From NCBI GenBank assembly GCA_004764695.1, contig SMSO01000032.1, positions 7,708,668-7,772,667 on the forward strand: 64,000 bases of DNA. The letters run 5' to 3'. The DNA is from Schizochytrium sp. TIO01 (taxonomy: Eukaryota; Sar; Bigyra; Thraustochytrida; Thraustochytriidae). Both the position numbers and the translations under genes were made by a program. Of the stretch, positions 32,801 through 43,184 are shown in pieces; within the stretch, counting starts at the first letter, position 1; each line of letters starts with the position of its first letter. The notes beneath the pieces are model-generated. The model was not told the DNA's origin and searched no databases. It was given only the letters and a program-made list of their open reading frames with translations.

Positions 32801-35800
32801 GACCGAATTGGACTGCATTTTCAACCGTTCGAAGATAGTTTCCATCACTCAGTTTGATGACATGAAGGCCAGCTTCCTTTTCCATGTTCCTGATCCACTT
32901 GTTTGCTTGACCTTGCGGGTCGATCAATAGTGGCCAACGACGAGAATTAAAGACCACAATCCCGTTGTCGACAGAAAACGAATCGGTTGGTAAGCCATTG
33001 ACATGCCATTGACGAGTAGCAACAGGATCACCTAGAGTGGCGTTCAGTGTTACTCCCTCGGAAGCAGGAATCTTTCTCTCGTGAAGCAGAGCAGTCCACC
33101 TGGTTACCTGTTTATCCCGTAGTGCAGCGGTAAAAGGCCCGAGATAAGCTATAACTCCAGCACTTACCAAAACATCACCTGTCAGCAAGGTACATTGCTT
33201 CGCAAGATCAAGGGCACTCTGAGTCCAACGAGTCTTCTCACCACCAAGACCGTCAATGAGAGTTTTTGCGCGCTCCAACTTCTTTCCACAGAGGTCTACT
33301 TCATCTTCCAGATCTTTTTTCTTATCGCAAGCTGCCTTAAACTGTGCTTGCAAGGCTGCAAGCTCGTCTTCAACAGCCTGAAGTGCATCTTGCTTCTTCT
33401 TGAGCTCTCCCATCGTTACAGCGAGCTCGGACTCAGCCTGTGCTAATGCCTCTTTCTTCGGTGCAACAACTTTTGCTACGCGATCATACGCCTCCATAGC
33501 ACGCACCCATTTACACATACCACAGGCTGCGACAGAAGCCTTCTTCACAATTTCTGGCTCAAAGTTTGGATCGTTGACGAATTTTTTACGGATAATTTCA
33601 ATGAATTTGGGGTTGATGTTGTCTTTATCATACTCCTTCAAAGTCTGCAAGAACTTAGCATCAGCAAGCAATTTTTTACCTGGAGTCCACCAATCGTCTA
33701 CCTTCTTCGTTGGGTCGTTCGGATCTTTAGCCTTCGCGCATTTTATATTAAGCATTACACAGATGGCTTCCATTGTCAACACTACACCGCCAGGCGGGGT
33801 TTTGAAGTTCTTGACTTCGTTGATATCGGAAGGTTTGAGCGTATCGAGAGCATCTACAGCATCTTGAAGAAGTGGCATTGCAACAGCAAGATCATCCTCA
33901 CACTCCTTTTTAATTGCGCCAACTCGGTCAGCTTCGCCTTGAGCAATGGCGGCATCCTTACCGACAGACTCTTTTGTAGCCTCAACACCTGGAAGTTTTT
34001 CTTCGATCTGTTTCATAAGAGCATCTGTATCTGCTTGAGACTGTGCAAGTACGGGTTGCAAATCCGTGAGTTGTTTTTGCATGTCCGCAACTGAAGATGC
34101 TGCAAAGTCTAGTTTCTCGAGACCAATCTCATAACGGCGTTTAGCTGCTAAAACTTTATCTCGACAAGAGTTGAGAGATCCCTTGTAAGCAAGAATAAGC
34201 TCAAGGTAAGATGTTGGGGTCACGTAGTTGATGCGCCTCATACTAGATCGGAAAAATTCTGAGAGTTCCTGAATGGAGGTATGAAAGCTTTGGCACGTCA
34301 TGACAATTGAGCTCAAAATCTCCTCACGAGTGGCTTTCTCAGAGTCACCAATCGGCAAATCTGCAAGGAAACGCTCCGCAACAGCAACCAAGGCATCAGC
34401 AGGCCAAAGGCTAAACCAGTCGATGACACAACAGTTGATTAAACTTGGGTACATACGTAAGCGATCGCGGAATTCTCCTCCAATAGGACTGAAGGCAAGC
34501 ACAACATGCAACTTCTTGCGCACGCGCTGAACAAAAAACTGCCAAAGCTCTAGTGCGTTCATATCAGCAGCCTTTTTACCGTATACTTGCTTAGCGAAAG
34601 GACGCACATTCTCCAAACATTCGGCTTTTTCGTCGCTAGGAAATAGGTTCGGGATTTCACCAGAGTTAAGAAGGTTATTTATATCTTCCACAAAGCTTGG
34701 TTGCTTAATTTGGGAATCGCTGAAGAGGAATACTGCATCTCGAGGATTCAGTGCTGCAGCTCTGATGACTCGTTTTAAGTCCTCGTGCCATTCAGTCTTG
34801 TTGTAATTCTTCGAAATCTCGATTTGGATAACGTCAAAATCCGCAATAAAACCAGCTAAGCGTGTAAGTGACTGTCTTCCAGAGCCACCCACTCCTACGA
34901 GTAAGGCATTACCTCCAGGCATTGCAAGAACACGGCTGATCCGTGAAACATGTTCAATCGCAAACAGAAACAACACCAATTGCATTGGGGTCTTACTCAC
35001 AGAATTGTACTCCTCCAAGTATGTATCAAGTGTTTCTGAGAGCTTTACAACATCTTGAATCTCTTCATATAGACGCGGATCGGCGCCAGGAACCATGAAG
35101 TCTCCAAAGAATAAACGACGCATATCATCCAGAACAATATCATCCCCAAAGTTTGAACCCTCCGGACGGCTTTCTTTCAGGTGTTTGAAAATTGATGAAA
35201 AGTCCGCATTAAAATGTTTGGGTGAGAGTGTCTTTATATAACCAAGAAACCATGAACGATCTTTATCATCAATCAGGCGATCAGAAAACACTCGCATCAC
35301 CTCATGCACCCAAAGCCTTACTACGTAAGGCCTATCAACTCCCTCCGTCTGTGGGCCGACCATTGTTACACCTTGGATTACACGAGAAAAGTCGCGAAGG
35401 TTGAAAGTGTAGTGCGATTTCGCAGGAGTTGGTAAGAGTTCCTCTTTTGCTTTTGTGTAAGACTCAAGCGTAGCAGCAACAATCCCCCCTGCAAGACCAC
35501 GAATGGATTCATCAAACCCAGGCTTTCCAAAATGCCAGGTCGTAAGTGTTTGGAATATGCGAACAAGAGTTTGATCAGAGAATTCTGTAAACGTGAGAAC
35601 ATTAAAATGCCTCATCATGCGTGGTGTGATGAAGTTACGCCCACCGCCCGGAGGTCCCATTGCAGCCACCAGCAGCGTGTCGATAATGGTTCGGAAGGTC
35701 TTTTCTTTTAGATCGTACCACCCGCCATTGTCAACAAACTGGCGCAAAAGCTCAATTGGAGGCTGCGCACCATACTCCTCAACCACAGGCATGTTCAGAT

Positions 35801-38800
35801 CATCAACGAACAACATATACTTTTTCCCAACTGCAGGACCAAATACTCCCTTTCGACGACGGTCCATCCGGCCATCAACAATATCTTGAAGCTGGGCTGC
35901 GCTTGTATTGGCCGAGAAAGCGGTCATGATAGACATGTATTTTTCTCTATCTAGCTTGTTCATTAAACAGTCCACAACATATGTACTCTTTCCTGTTCCT
36001 GTTGGACCAATAACGAGCGTTGGTTTTTCATGTGTATACAACGACGTAAGGAGATAGGAGAACTGAGAAGTATTCTCCGTAGGAACTACAATAGAGCTAT
36101 ATTCAGCATCATTTGGTATCTTGAATTTGTCCAGCATATCGATCCAGCTTTTCCAGCGCTCCTCTTCAGGCAGGTAGCAGTAGTCATAGACCGAACCATC
36201 TTCAGGTATAGGAATGCCAAATTTGTGAATCTTTGGGCCATCTCCAGCTTCTTCTTCGTAGATATCTTCTTCCACCTCATCGCCTCCTGTGTCAGACGAT
36301 GATGGTTCTTGAGTTTTGTTGTTTTTCGCAGGCTCAGGATCATTTTCCTCACCTTCGTCCCCAGCATCATCCTCGTCTTCGTCTTGATCCGGGGCAGGCA
36401 GCTCTTCTTTTTTAATCGGATCAAGATTAAAGCTAGGTAATTTCCATTTTGCAGCGAGTAATCCGATCCAAATTTTCGGGTAGGATTCTTGAATGTATTT
36501 ACCCTCATGATCACTAAGCACCTGCCGAAGATATTCGCTGAAGAGGGACCGACTTGCAGCATCAATAGAAGCTCCGATTGACCAGATTAAAGAAAAGAGA
36601 AAGTACGTCTCTACCTCAACATCCGTGGCCTCACGAATTTTCGGTGTTCCATGCGGTGCATTCGGGTTTCGTAGCAACGTCTCTAAGCAGCTTTCGAGGA
36701 GGCGAATGCAACTGACGACAAGGTTTGCGTTCACTGTTGGGGCTTCCTCACGGCATCTCTTGCGGACAAAGATTATGCACGGATCTACAAGCCATTTAAA
36801 TAGAACTGTGAGAAGACGGCGTTGGCGTTTGGTAATGAAAAAGGGTGGAGCACTAGCAAAGGCATCGTCATCTTCTTCTAGAGCGGAGACTTTTTCTGCA
36901 ATATCCTGGTTGCATGTAATACGGTCAAGCCAGGAAGAAAGAAGCGGGAACCAGCCCATTCGATGAGGCTCAAAGAAAATCACACCACATCGTGAAACAG
37001 TGGCAGGTGAGGCTACCTCAAGATCCATTGGTTCAAACATCATAGACATTGTGTCTGAAAGTGCAACCATTTCACCACTCTGAAGACATAGCTTTTTGTT
37101 ATCGTCCAATACAGTGTTCATGTTTTCAATCCAGATAGCATCCACAGGGCCATCAAACATCACCCATTTGCGGTCCTTTTCCTCGCCAATTTTATTGTTT
37201 GCACAATCACGATACTTAATTGCAAGTACACCATCCGTCCACTCATGAGTGACAGGGTCGAACTGACCGTAAAGCATGCCCATAGAAATTGACTTTGGGT
37301 TTATAACAACAGCCACAACAGTTTGCCACCTGGAATCATCTGGGTGCTCTTCATTGAGTAATGTGAGAAGATCCTGCAAGCACCTCCAAGAGGAGGTCTT
37401 TCCTCCAAACGGTAAACCAACAACCATAAAACCGTGGCGCACAAGCATCATCTCATATACTTGAATTACTTTTCCATAAAAGTAATCGTCAGGCTGGAGA
37501 CCAAGACTCTTGCATGTTCGTAAGAAAGCATTTCGAAAAAGTGAACGATCTATCTCGGGAAGGACGACTCCGGGAAACAAATCGCCTACGATACCTTTAA
37601 ATAAAGGCATATCTTGAGAAAGAAACTTAGGCTCATTGACGTCAATGATTGAACGAAGCATCAAGACAGCTTCATCTGTTTCACGATTTTCTTTGAGACG
37701 TTTTTGTGCACCTGCAGCACGGAGAACTGACATCACCGCACGCATACCATAATCATAGTGTTTTTGCGAACTGAGCTGCTCACTACAGAGGCGATAAGTT
37801 GCTACAATTTTCTTTGCTAAAACTCGAGCATTGAGGTAGCCAAAACTATACAGAATAATTTCACCAATTAGCGCATAATCTGGAACCATCATAGCGCAAG
37901 GACGAAACAAAGCCTTCAAGTTATCAGGTAGCTCTGATCGACCGGCGTAACCTGGATTCATTGTAATGTATACATTACAGCCAGCTTTGAATGGTAAAGT
38001 TGTGCCCTCAAATTCCATGACATCAACTTTATCAATTTTGCCCCGTTGAATGGTAAGAATCTGTTGTGCAACTACAGACAACACTTCGAGTTCAATACGA
38101 TTGAATTCATCAAAGCATGCCCAAGCTCCACTTGCCAACAGGCCCTTAAAAAATTTACCCATGGCCAAGTAATCGAGACCATCTGAACAGTTAAAAACTA
38201 CGGTCTGTACTGCAACAGCTTTACCAAGATCCTTAGTTGTCTCTGTTTTACCTGTGCCTGCAGGTCCTTCTGGGGCACCTCCGTACAAAAGCTGCAGAGC
38301 ACCCATCAAAGTTCTGTAGCAACGATCAGTCAGAGGTGTGACAACAAGGCGTCCTGAGCAACCAAGATATTCATAGTCATACTGGCAACATGCGGTAATC
38401 ATCTTCACGTCAAGTGAGCCTGGGGTTCCAGTTGTTGCAGAGTGACTATTGTCATACCAATAGTATCGAAGCTGGGCGATCCAGTCAAAGTCAAGAGGAG
38501 AAGACATTCCAGTTTCTGCCAATTGTCCAATGGTATCTCGAGAGTGGACATCTAGAGTAACCATTGCACCGATTGCTGTTCTCATAAGCTTAGGAAGGTC
38601 ACCACGTACAAGCTGGACAATATCTTGAAGTTGTTTTTGAAGAACTTTGAAATAATCGTGTAGTCCAGCATTTCCTTTCTCACGAAGTGCCTTTTCGACT
38701 TCGAGAGTCCAAAAAGCTTGACTAACGCCAATAAGCATCTGGCCTTGCCACTCTTGTACCCATTGAATACGCTCTGTGGTCTCAGCATAGGCTTTCATAC

Positions 38801-41800
38801 ACATATCCAAGGCATATGCAACACTGCGACGCATAACCGTCTCGGCCTGCACAAGCCAGACCTCTACGTTTCCACCTGTGCTATTAGGGTTGATGACTTT
38901 ATGGTTAATTTTTTCGTAAACAAAGTCAACTCTCTCTTTCTGTGGACTCATCATTGCCTGAATATCAAGGTTTCCATCGAATACGAGCTCATTGATACCT
39001 TCAAAGCATTTTTTCAGATGCGGCTGTACACGCAAAGGATCTTTAGTTTCTGAGAGAATCTCTAGCAGTTCATCGTTTGAAAGGAAGAAAAACCGTGGAA
39101 AGTATAAACGCTTAGTCTCAAGGTAATTATTGAGACCTTTTTGAATACTATCCATTAATTCATTTGCCCGCAGCATATCAGAGAGAAGCCCAGGGCGTCT
39201 AGCTGTGATGATGACTCCTGGAAGCTCAGCTGTTTTCCCAACAGCTTCACGCCATAGATCATCCACTTCCCGGAACATTTTTGCTTCCGTTGGCATTTGT
39301 TTCATAATGTCAGGAGAACCAAAAATAGGTTCCAGGTATAGCCATGTACCCTGAAGTTGTAACCAATTATCAACAATATTTTGAAGGTCGATTAAGGTTT
39401 GCTCCCAATCCTTGATTCGTTCAATAAAAGGTTGCACGTAGCGGCTACTTCGCATCGCTTGTGCTTTAACAATGTGATCATCAAGGAGTGTTTGAACTTC
39501 GTCAACACCACCAACGATATAGGTTCCTGTGTTTCGATACGGTTTGACCACAAACTCCAGAGGCTCCCATTCCTTCTCCATCTTGTCCATGCCCTTTTCA
39601 AGAGAGTATTCTTTATTGGCACTAACGCAAGTGTCCTCAATGTCATTTGTGAATTTGTGAAGGCCGACTTCGATACACGACTCCAAGTTCACCTCACGAG
39701 AATACTTGACTGGAAGCTTCGTAATATCGGCAATAAGACCCCAGTGACGTTCTCTGAGACCAGGATTGCAAAGCAAAAGCATCAGAGGAATGTATTCGTC
39801 AAGGTAGGTTTTAGACTCATTAAACAAAACAGTTGCCGCCTTGAGAGGCTCGTCCAGTTCTTGGCGCTCAAATTCTTTCACGAGTTTTGCCATTGCTCGA
39901 CGAACATTGTCTGCATCACGATCAACTTCTTCAGCATCCAGGCTTATCAAGGGCTTACTGAGCCATGTGTTAGTCTGATCCGCAAACTGCTTTGCAGTAT
40001 CCCAAAGAATTCCGTATGGGTCCAAGGACTTCTTGAGGGCGGTAATGCGAGTCATCCACATGGGTATCGTTATCTCCTGCGCAAGAAGCTCCTCTTGCTC
40101 ACGAATACCGTCCATTTCATTCTCCGCGTCTCCAATAACCTTGCGGAGATCGTTCACGCGCTTTAAAGATCGGTCGACACCAAGAGGAGAGAGATCACCC
40201 ATGGTTTGCAGTTTAAGGCAATCCTCTTCTGCACGAGAAAGCTCGTCTGCAAACAGCTCGCGACGTCGCTCGAGTACTTGGATCCGCATTTGTTTTTGAG
40301 ACTCTTGCAGCTTTTCGCTGCGCCGTTGGGATTCCCAAACTTTCGAAGGAAATGCATATACGTTCTGCACGAGTATAGTATCCTCCTCTGACAGATGGTA
40401 ATCGTAATTAATGGCGAAATTAATGCGGGGACTGACTTCGGTCACAATTCGCTTTTCCATCTCCTTAACTCGGGTTTCACACTCCTTAGCATAAATGATG
40501 AGCGCGTGTAGCTCCTCGCTATCTTGTGGTTCCTTGACAAGCTTTTGCATCATTTCACTGTACTCTGCGCAAAGATCTTGCATTATTTGGGAGTTATCTT
40601 TTGCAACTTGAAGCTGTACGATTTCGACATACTTTTCTGCCTTCCCCCGGTAGGCACCTTTGATTGGGGTACAGTCGATCAAAAACATTGGAAATCGCTC
40701 AAAGTCTTCTACAGCGTTTTCTATGTCCCTTTGAACAGTGCGAAAGCGCATCAGTTCTGTGTTTAGCTCTTTTAGTGATGCTCGGCTCTCCATGCCAAAC
40801 TTTCGATTTTTAATTTTGAAAGCTACAGCTGTATCTTCTGACCCATCGTACAGTCCTTTAAAATTTTGAAATGACTGAGCAAGGCCCTGGCAGTCTCTGT
40901 ATCGAATCTGGACAATTTTTGCAATATCTTCTTTGATTGCAATGAGACGTTCATTATTCGAGAGCATTTCACATGGTGCAAGAAAATTTTCACCATCTAC
41001 CCGTGGAATTTTACTTGCAGATGCAACGACAGCATCGAGGACCTGATGAATGGTTAACGTCAGTTCCTCTGCAGTAGGCATAAAAGTTGGGACTCCATTG
41101 TCATCTACAGATAGTTTGATAGAGAACATAGGTGCTGGAGGAAGTCCTTCCTTAGATATGGAAGTATCGCCAAAGGCTTGGAAAAAGGTGTGTACATCAT
41201 CAAGTGAGCTGTCAATAGCACCTCGGACTTGTCGCGACATCAGCACGCATGCCGTGTCTAAGATACGTTGCCCTGCAGCGGTGATGCAAGGTGCAGACTT
41301 GGACGGGGTTGATGACGACATATTCTTCTTTGGAGAACTTGGGTTGCCACTACTACTATGTGAAGATGAAGACATTCCCTTATCAGATTCTTCCTTATGT
41401 TCAGAATTCATTTCGTCTCGCATCAACCCTTCCAAGGAGTCTGAAAGGATCTCAGAAGCGCGCTGAAGCCATTTGTCTTTAAGATGAAGCCGGACAGCCT
41501 CTGCAACACTTTCGCTGTGCTTCGCAAAAATCATGGGCTCAAAAGGAAGATGAAGACGATATTCTAAAGATCCCATCTCGACAAAAGTGCTCCGAGGGCT
41601 CATGTCAAGAACCCAGAGCTCTTGGAGTTCTTTTAAAGCTGTATCAAGTGCTAATTGAGAAACCAACTGAGTACGGGCGTTTTCTACTGCCCGATGGGAA
41701 ACACCAGTTTCTCGAAGAATGGTCCAAGAGTGACTTGTAAATTCTTGACTTGTCCAGTCATGTTGAGGGTCAAGAAGATACTTTGGATTGATTCCATATG

Positions 41801-42605
41801 CAATTTGCTTGCTTGGATTCAACAATTCATATCGAATTGAGGAGGATTTAATGCAGTTGAAGTAGTTGCTACGCATTTCACTGATCATAGTGGAAACGAA
41901 GGTTTGGCGGTCTTCGATACTTAAGAGTGAATCATGTGGCGCTTCGGGAAGCTTTTGCAGTACTTGATTTTCCCATGATTCCTTGTGTCGAGCAATCTCA
42001 CATTGTCGCCCGCAGACATCTAAATATGTAAACGAGTCCATGGCTGCTTCAAAGCACTCAGAGTTCTGACGAATTGTCTCTCGAAGATCGTCAGACTTAG
42101 AGCCTTGTCTTTCTGCAGCATCAGATGCTTTGTCATGATCAAATTGAAAATGCGAAGAAGTTAGGCCTGAGCTAAAGCTATCTACAGTGACCAATGCGGG
42201 ACTTGGTGCATCAACAGAAATAGGACTCCAATTGGCCACATTGAACCGCTTCCCACGACGTTGTGGACTGTGCGGAGATGTTGGAGCAATCGCAATTGGA
42301 TCTGAAGGTGATTTAGGCGGAGAAGGCGAGATAGCTTTGGGAGAATCCGAATCGATATTGATTGGACTTCGGAGACGAGGCTTTGTTGGGCTACGAACAC
42401 CACCCGTGGTGTCATTCTGTAATGTTCGAATAGTTAGCTTGCTTGCCTCAAGCGTGTAGTTGCAGCCAATCTTGTCACTAGGTGAGCTGTACTCTGTTTC
42501 ACTTCGATAAGTTGGGCTTTGTGTTTGACCATCGACGCTTGGCAAAGTCGGCTGGCGAAGAGGGGTCAGTCTTCGAGGACTGCGCGGTGAAGCTGATGTT
42601 TCCAT
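29802..42605 (-). CDS. Axonemal dynein heavy chain, single-headed inner-arm type (DNAH3/7/12-like)
   Basis: 4267-residue motor subunit of a flagellar inner arm, in one uninterrupted reading frame. The ATG at 42605 has A at -3 and G at +4. Residues 1-150 are Ser/Pro-rich with many SP sites and have no counterpart in the core family. The tail and linker follow, then the AAA+ ring: P-loops GPAGTGKT (~1446, AAA1), GLPFGGKT (~1728, AAA2), GPTGTGKST (~2198, AAA3) and GVGGSGRQS (~2568, AAA4). An acidic insert (~2061-2121, runs of D/E) lies between AAA2 and AAA3. The stalk coiled coil and microtubule-binding domain span about 2825-3120. The C-terminus has DGLFFDGARWD, VVWLKP, YKTSERRGVLATTGHSSNF and WIERGVALL, closest to human DNAH7/DNAH3. 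DNAH1 and DNAH6 are the alternatives; phylogeny is needed to decide. The gene shows that the organism makes motile flagella. Confidence 0.97.
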   Translation of the reverse strand: METSASPRSPRRLTPLRQPTLPSVDGQTQSPTYRSETEYSSPSDKIGCNYTLEASKLTIRTLQNDTTGGVRSPTKPRLRSPINIDSDSPKAISPSPPKSPSDPIAIAPTSPHSPQRRGKRFNVANWSPISVDAPSPALVTVDSFSSGLTSSHFQFDHDKASDAAERQGSKSDDLRETIRQNSECFEAAMDSFTYLDVCGRQCEIARHKESWENQVLQKLPEAPHDSLLSIEDRQTFVSTMISEMRSNYFNCIKSSSIRYELLNPSKQIAYGINPKYLLDPQHDWTSQEFTSHSWTILRETGVSHRAVENARTQLVSQLALDTALKELQELWVLDMSPRSTFVEMGSLEYRLHLPFEPMIFAKHSESVAEAVRLHLKDKWLQRASEILSDSLEGLMRDEMNSEHKEESDKGMSSSSHSSSGNPSSPKKNMSSSTPSKSAPCITAAGQRILDTACVLMSRQVRGAIDSSLDDVHTFFQAFGDTSISKEGLPPAPMFSIKLSVDDNGVPTFMPTAEELTLTIHQVLDAVVASASKIPRVDGENFLAPCEMLSNNERLIAIKEDIAKIVQIRYRDCQGLAQSFQNFKGLYDGSEDTAVAFKIKNRKFGMESRASLKELNTELMRFRTVQRDIENAVEDFERFPMFLIDCTPIKGAYRGKAEKYVEIVQLQVAKDNSQIMQDLCAEYSEMMQKLVKEPQDSEELHALIIYAKECETRVKEMEKRIVTEVSPRINFAINYDYHLSEEDTILVQNVYAFPSKVWESQRRSEKLQESQKQMRIQVLERRRELFADELSRAEEDCLKLQTMGDLSPLGVDRSLKRVNDLRKVIGDAENEMDGIREQEELLAQEITIPMWMTRITALKKSLDPYGILWDTAKQFADQTNTWLSKPLISLDAEEVDRDADNVRRAMAKLVKEFERQELDEPLKAATVLFNESKTYLDEYIPLMLLLCNPGLRERHWGLIADITKLPVKYSREVNLESCIEVGLHKFTNDIEDTCVSANKEYSLEKGMDKMEKEWEPLEFVVKPYRNTGTYIVGGVDEVQTLLDDHIVKAQAMRSSRYVQPFIERIKDWEQTLIDLQNIVDNWLQLQGTWLYLEPIFGSPDIMKQMPTEAKMFREVDDLWREAVGKTAELPGVIITARRPGLLSDMLRANELMDSIQKGLNNYLETKRLYFPRFFFLSNDELLEILSETKDPLRVQPHLKKCFEGINELVFDGNLDIQAMMSPQKERVDFVYEKINHKVINPNSTGGNVEVWLVQAETVMRRSVAYALDMCMKAYAETTERIQWVQEWQGQMLIGVSQAFWTLEVEKALREKGNAGLHDYFKVLQKQLQDIVQLVRGDLPKLMRTAIGAMVTLDVHSRDTIGQLAETGMSSPLDFDWIAQLRYYWYDNSHSATTGTPGSLDVKMITACCQYDYEYLGCSGRLVVTPLTDRCYRTLMGALQLLYGGAPEGPAGTGKTETTKDLGKAVAVQTVVFNCSDGLDYLAMGKFFKGLLASGAWACFDEFNRIELEVLSVVAQQILTIQRGKIDKVDVMEFEGTTLPFKAGCNVYITMNPGYAGRSELPDNLKALFRPCAMMVPDYALIGEIILYSFGYLNARVLAKKIVATYRLCSEQLSSQKHYDYGMRAVMSVLRAAGAQKRLKENRETDEAVLMLRSIIDVNEPKFLSQDMPLFKGIVGDLFPGVVLPEIDRSLFRNAFLRTCKSLGLQPDDYFYGKVIQVYEMMLVRHGFMVVGLPFGGKTSSWRCLQDLLTLLNEEHPDDSRWQTVVAVVINPKSISMGMLYGQFDPVTHEWTDGVLAIKYRDCANNKIGEEKDRKWVMFDGPVDAIWIENMNTVLDDNKKLCLQSGEMVALSDTMSMMFEPMDLEVASPATVSRCGVIFFEPHRMGWFPLLSSWLDRITCNQDIAEKVSALEEDDDAFASAPPFFITKRQRRLLTVLFKWLVDPCIIFVRKRCREEAPTVNANLVVSCIRLLESCLETLLRNPNAPHGTPKIREATDVEVETYFLFSLIWSIGASIDAASRSLFSEYLRQVLSDHEGKYIQESYPKIWIGLLAAKWKLPSFNLDPIKKEELPAPDQDEDEDDAGDEGEENDPEPAKNNKTQEPSSSDTGGDEVEEDIYEEEAGDGPKIHKFGIPIPEDGSVYDYCYLPEEERWKSWIDMLDKFKIPNDAEYSSIVVPTENTSQFSYLLTSLYTHEKPTLVIGPTGTGKSTYVVDCLMNKLDREKYMSIMTAFSANTSAAQLQDIVDGRMDRRRKGVFGPAVGKKYMLFVDDLNMPVVEEYGAQPPIELLRQFVDNGGWYDLKEKTFRTIIDTLLVAAMGPPGGGRNFITPRMMRHFNVLTFTEFSDQTLVRIFQTLTTWHFGKPGFDESIRGLAGGIVAATLESYTKAKEELLPTPAKSHYTFNLRDFSRVIQGVTMVGPQTEGVDRPYVVRLWVHEVMRVFSDRLIDDKDRSWFLGYIKTLSPKHFNADFSSIFKHLKESRPEGSNFGDDIVLDDMRRLFFGDFMVPGADPRLYEEIQDVVKLSETLDTYLEEYNSVSKTPMQLVLFLFAIEHVSRISRVLAMPGGNALLVGVGGSGRQSLTRLAGFIADFDVIQIEISKNYNKTEWHEDLKRVIRAAALNPRDAVFLFSDSQIKQPSFVEDINNLLNSGEIPNLFPSDEKAECLENVRPFAKQVYGKKAADMNALELWQFFVQRVRKKLHVVLAFSPIGGEFRDRLRMYPSLINCCVIDWFSLWPADALVAVAERFLADLPIGDSEKATREEILSSIVMTCQSFHTSIQELSEFFRSSMRRINYVTPTSYLELILAYKGSLNSCRDKVLAAKRRYEIGLEKLDFAASSVADMQKQLTDLQPVLAQSQADTDALMKQIEEKLPGVEATKESVGKDAAIAQGEADRVGAIKKECEDDLAVAMPLLQDAVDALDTLKPSDINEVKNFKTPPGGVVLTMEAICVMLNIKCAKAKDPNDPTKKVDDWWTPGKKLLADAKFLQTLKEYDKDNINPKFIEIIRKKFVNDPNFEPEIVKKASVAACGMCKWVRAMEAYDRVAKVVAPKKEALAQAESELAVTMGELKKKQDALQAVEDELAALQAQFKAACDKKKDLEDEVDLCGKKLERAKTLIDGLGGEKTRWTQSALDLAKQCTLLTGDVLVSAGVIAYLGPFTAALRDKQVTRWTALLHERKIPASEGVTLNATLGDPVATRQWHVNGLPTDSFSVDNGIVVFNSRRWPLLIDPQGQANKWIRNMEKEAGLHVIKLSDGNYLRTVENAVQFGQPVLLENVGETLDAALEPLLLKQTFKQGGVECLRLGDSTVEYSPEFRFYITTKLPNPHYLPEVAVKVTLVNFMITPDGLEDQLLGTVVAEERPDLAEEKARLIVEGAENSRKLKELEDNILHILSSSSGNILEDESAINALNSSKVLSNEIAEKQAVAEQTEKTIDEVRQGYRPVAYHGQLLYFCIADLASIEPVYQYSLSWFSNLFIAGIRNSEKSDDLNTRMDNLREFFTYSLYCNICRSLLEKDKLLFAFLLTVKLMFGAHELEESEWYFLLTGGVAMDNPHENPVPEWLAGKSWGEVCRLADMPGFEGLRETFAEDAAKWKELYDAGNAHRFPYPERWENDRLTPFQRMLILRCIRPDRVTLAVQDFVINKMGQRFVNPPPFDLGACYNDSNALSPLIFILSPGSDPMAGLLKFADSMKQQVSSISLGQGQGPIAERMIERAQSEGSWVVLQNCHLAVSWMPAFERICELITMENTKPEFRMWCTTYPSKDFPVSVLQNGVKMTNEPPKGLRANLIGSYSSDPIADPSFFESSVSPDKEANFHTLLFGLAIFHALVQERRLFGPMGWNIPYEFTDADLSISAAQLAFFIQEFEEVPYKALHYTAAECNYGGRVTDDKDRRCLHVILGRFYRSDVLQPNYAISESGDYRMPDPAKCTNRDDFIEHIEKFPLTAEPEVFGLHANATITKDRKETNALFTSILLTQADTNSSGSKSPDEVMEEVAQDILKRLPEAFNLELAQVRFPVRWDESLNTVLQQELVRYNRLTSVIRPSLVNLCKAVRGEMVMSAELERVGNSMFYGLVPGLWAGKSYPSLKPLGGYVNDLLRRLEMLGSWLEHEPPAVFWISGFYFTQAFLTGCMQNYARKNQIAIDSVNFDFEVMPKTKYQRGPESTEGAYVDGLFFDGARWDRTTEQLADPHPKQLFSDAPVVWLKPMPQDEIKPPPHYNCPVYKTSERRGVLATTGHSSNFLMFLRIPSEMDQGFWIERGVALLTQLDD

Positions 42606-43184
42606 TTTTAGATACTGAGCAACACCTCTGCAGGAAAACTGCAAAGATCAAACTATAATGTACTCACTTTGTCTCTGAGGTTCTTTGTAAGATAGATGAA
42701 TTCAGAGCTGGGGTTTGGTCTACTAGTACTGTGAAAGTCTAACACTCTAGCTTTCACAACCTGCCTTGACCAACAATGCGAGTTGAAAACGCAGAACCTG
42801 TAGGCTGCAAAAGACAAGGCCCTCAGACAGGAGAAATCACGAAGCTTGAAGTTTAAGCGCTGCTGCCACCCCCTTTTCAATCCTACAATCCTCTACTCTT
42901 CGATTCTTCTAGATCTTGCCCGACCCCTTTCGGTCGGGCACGATTCACCAAAAGGATATACAACACAAGATCGTACAGCTCGCAAACGACAAACGACTTG
43001 TCCAGATAGAGGGAATAAGCAGGCTTGGAGACTTGGCAAACAAACACAAAGAAATAAACAAGACTATTGCAATGCAGCCTCTTGTATTGTTTTCCCTTGT
43101 AGATCAACACCATGTCTATGCAAAAGCGACAATAGTAGTGCACACGTGTAATGACATTGCAAGAATGAGCCGTTGAGCGGTCAT

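Noticed and set aside
42846-43176. Overlapping plus- and minus-strand frames upstream of dynein
   Set aside because: They overlap one another, the one with most plausible residues starts with TTG, and no family is recognised.
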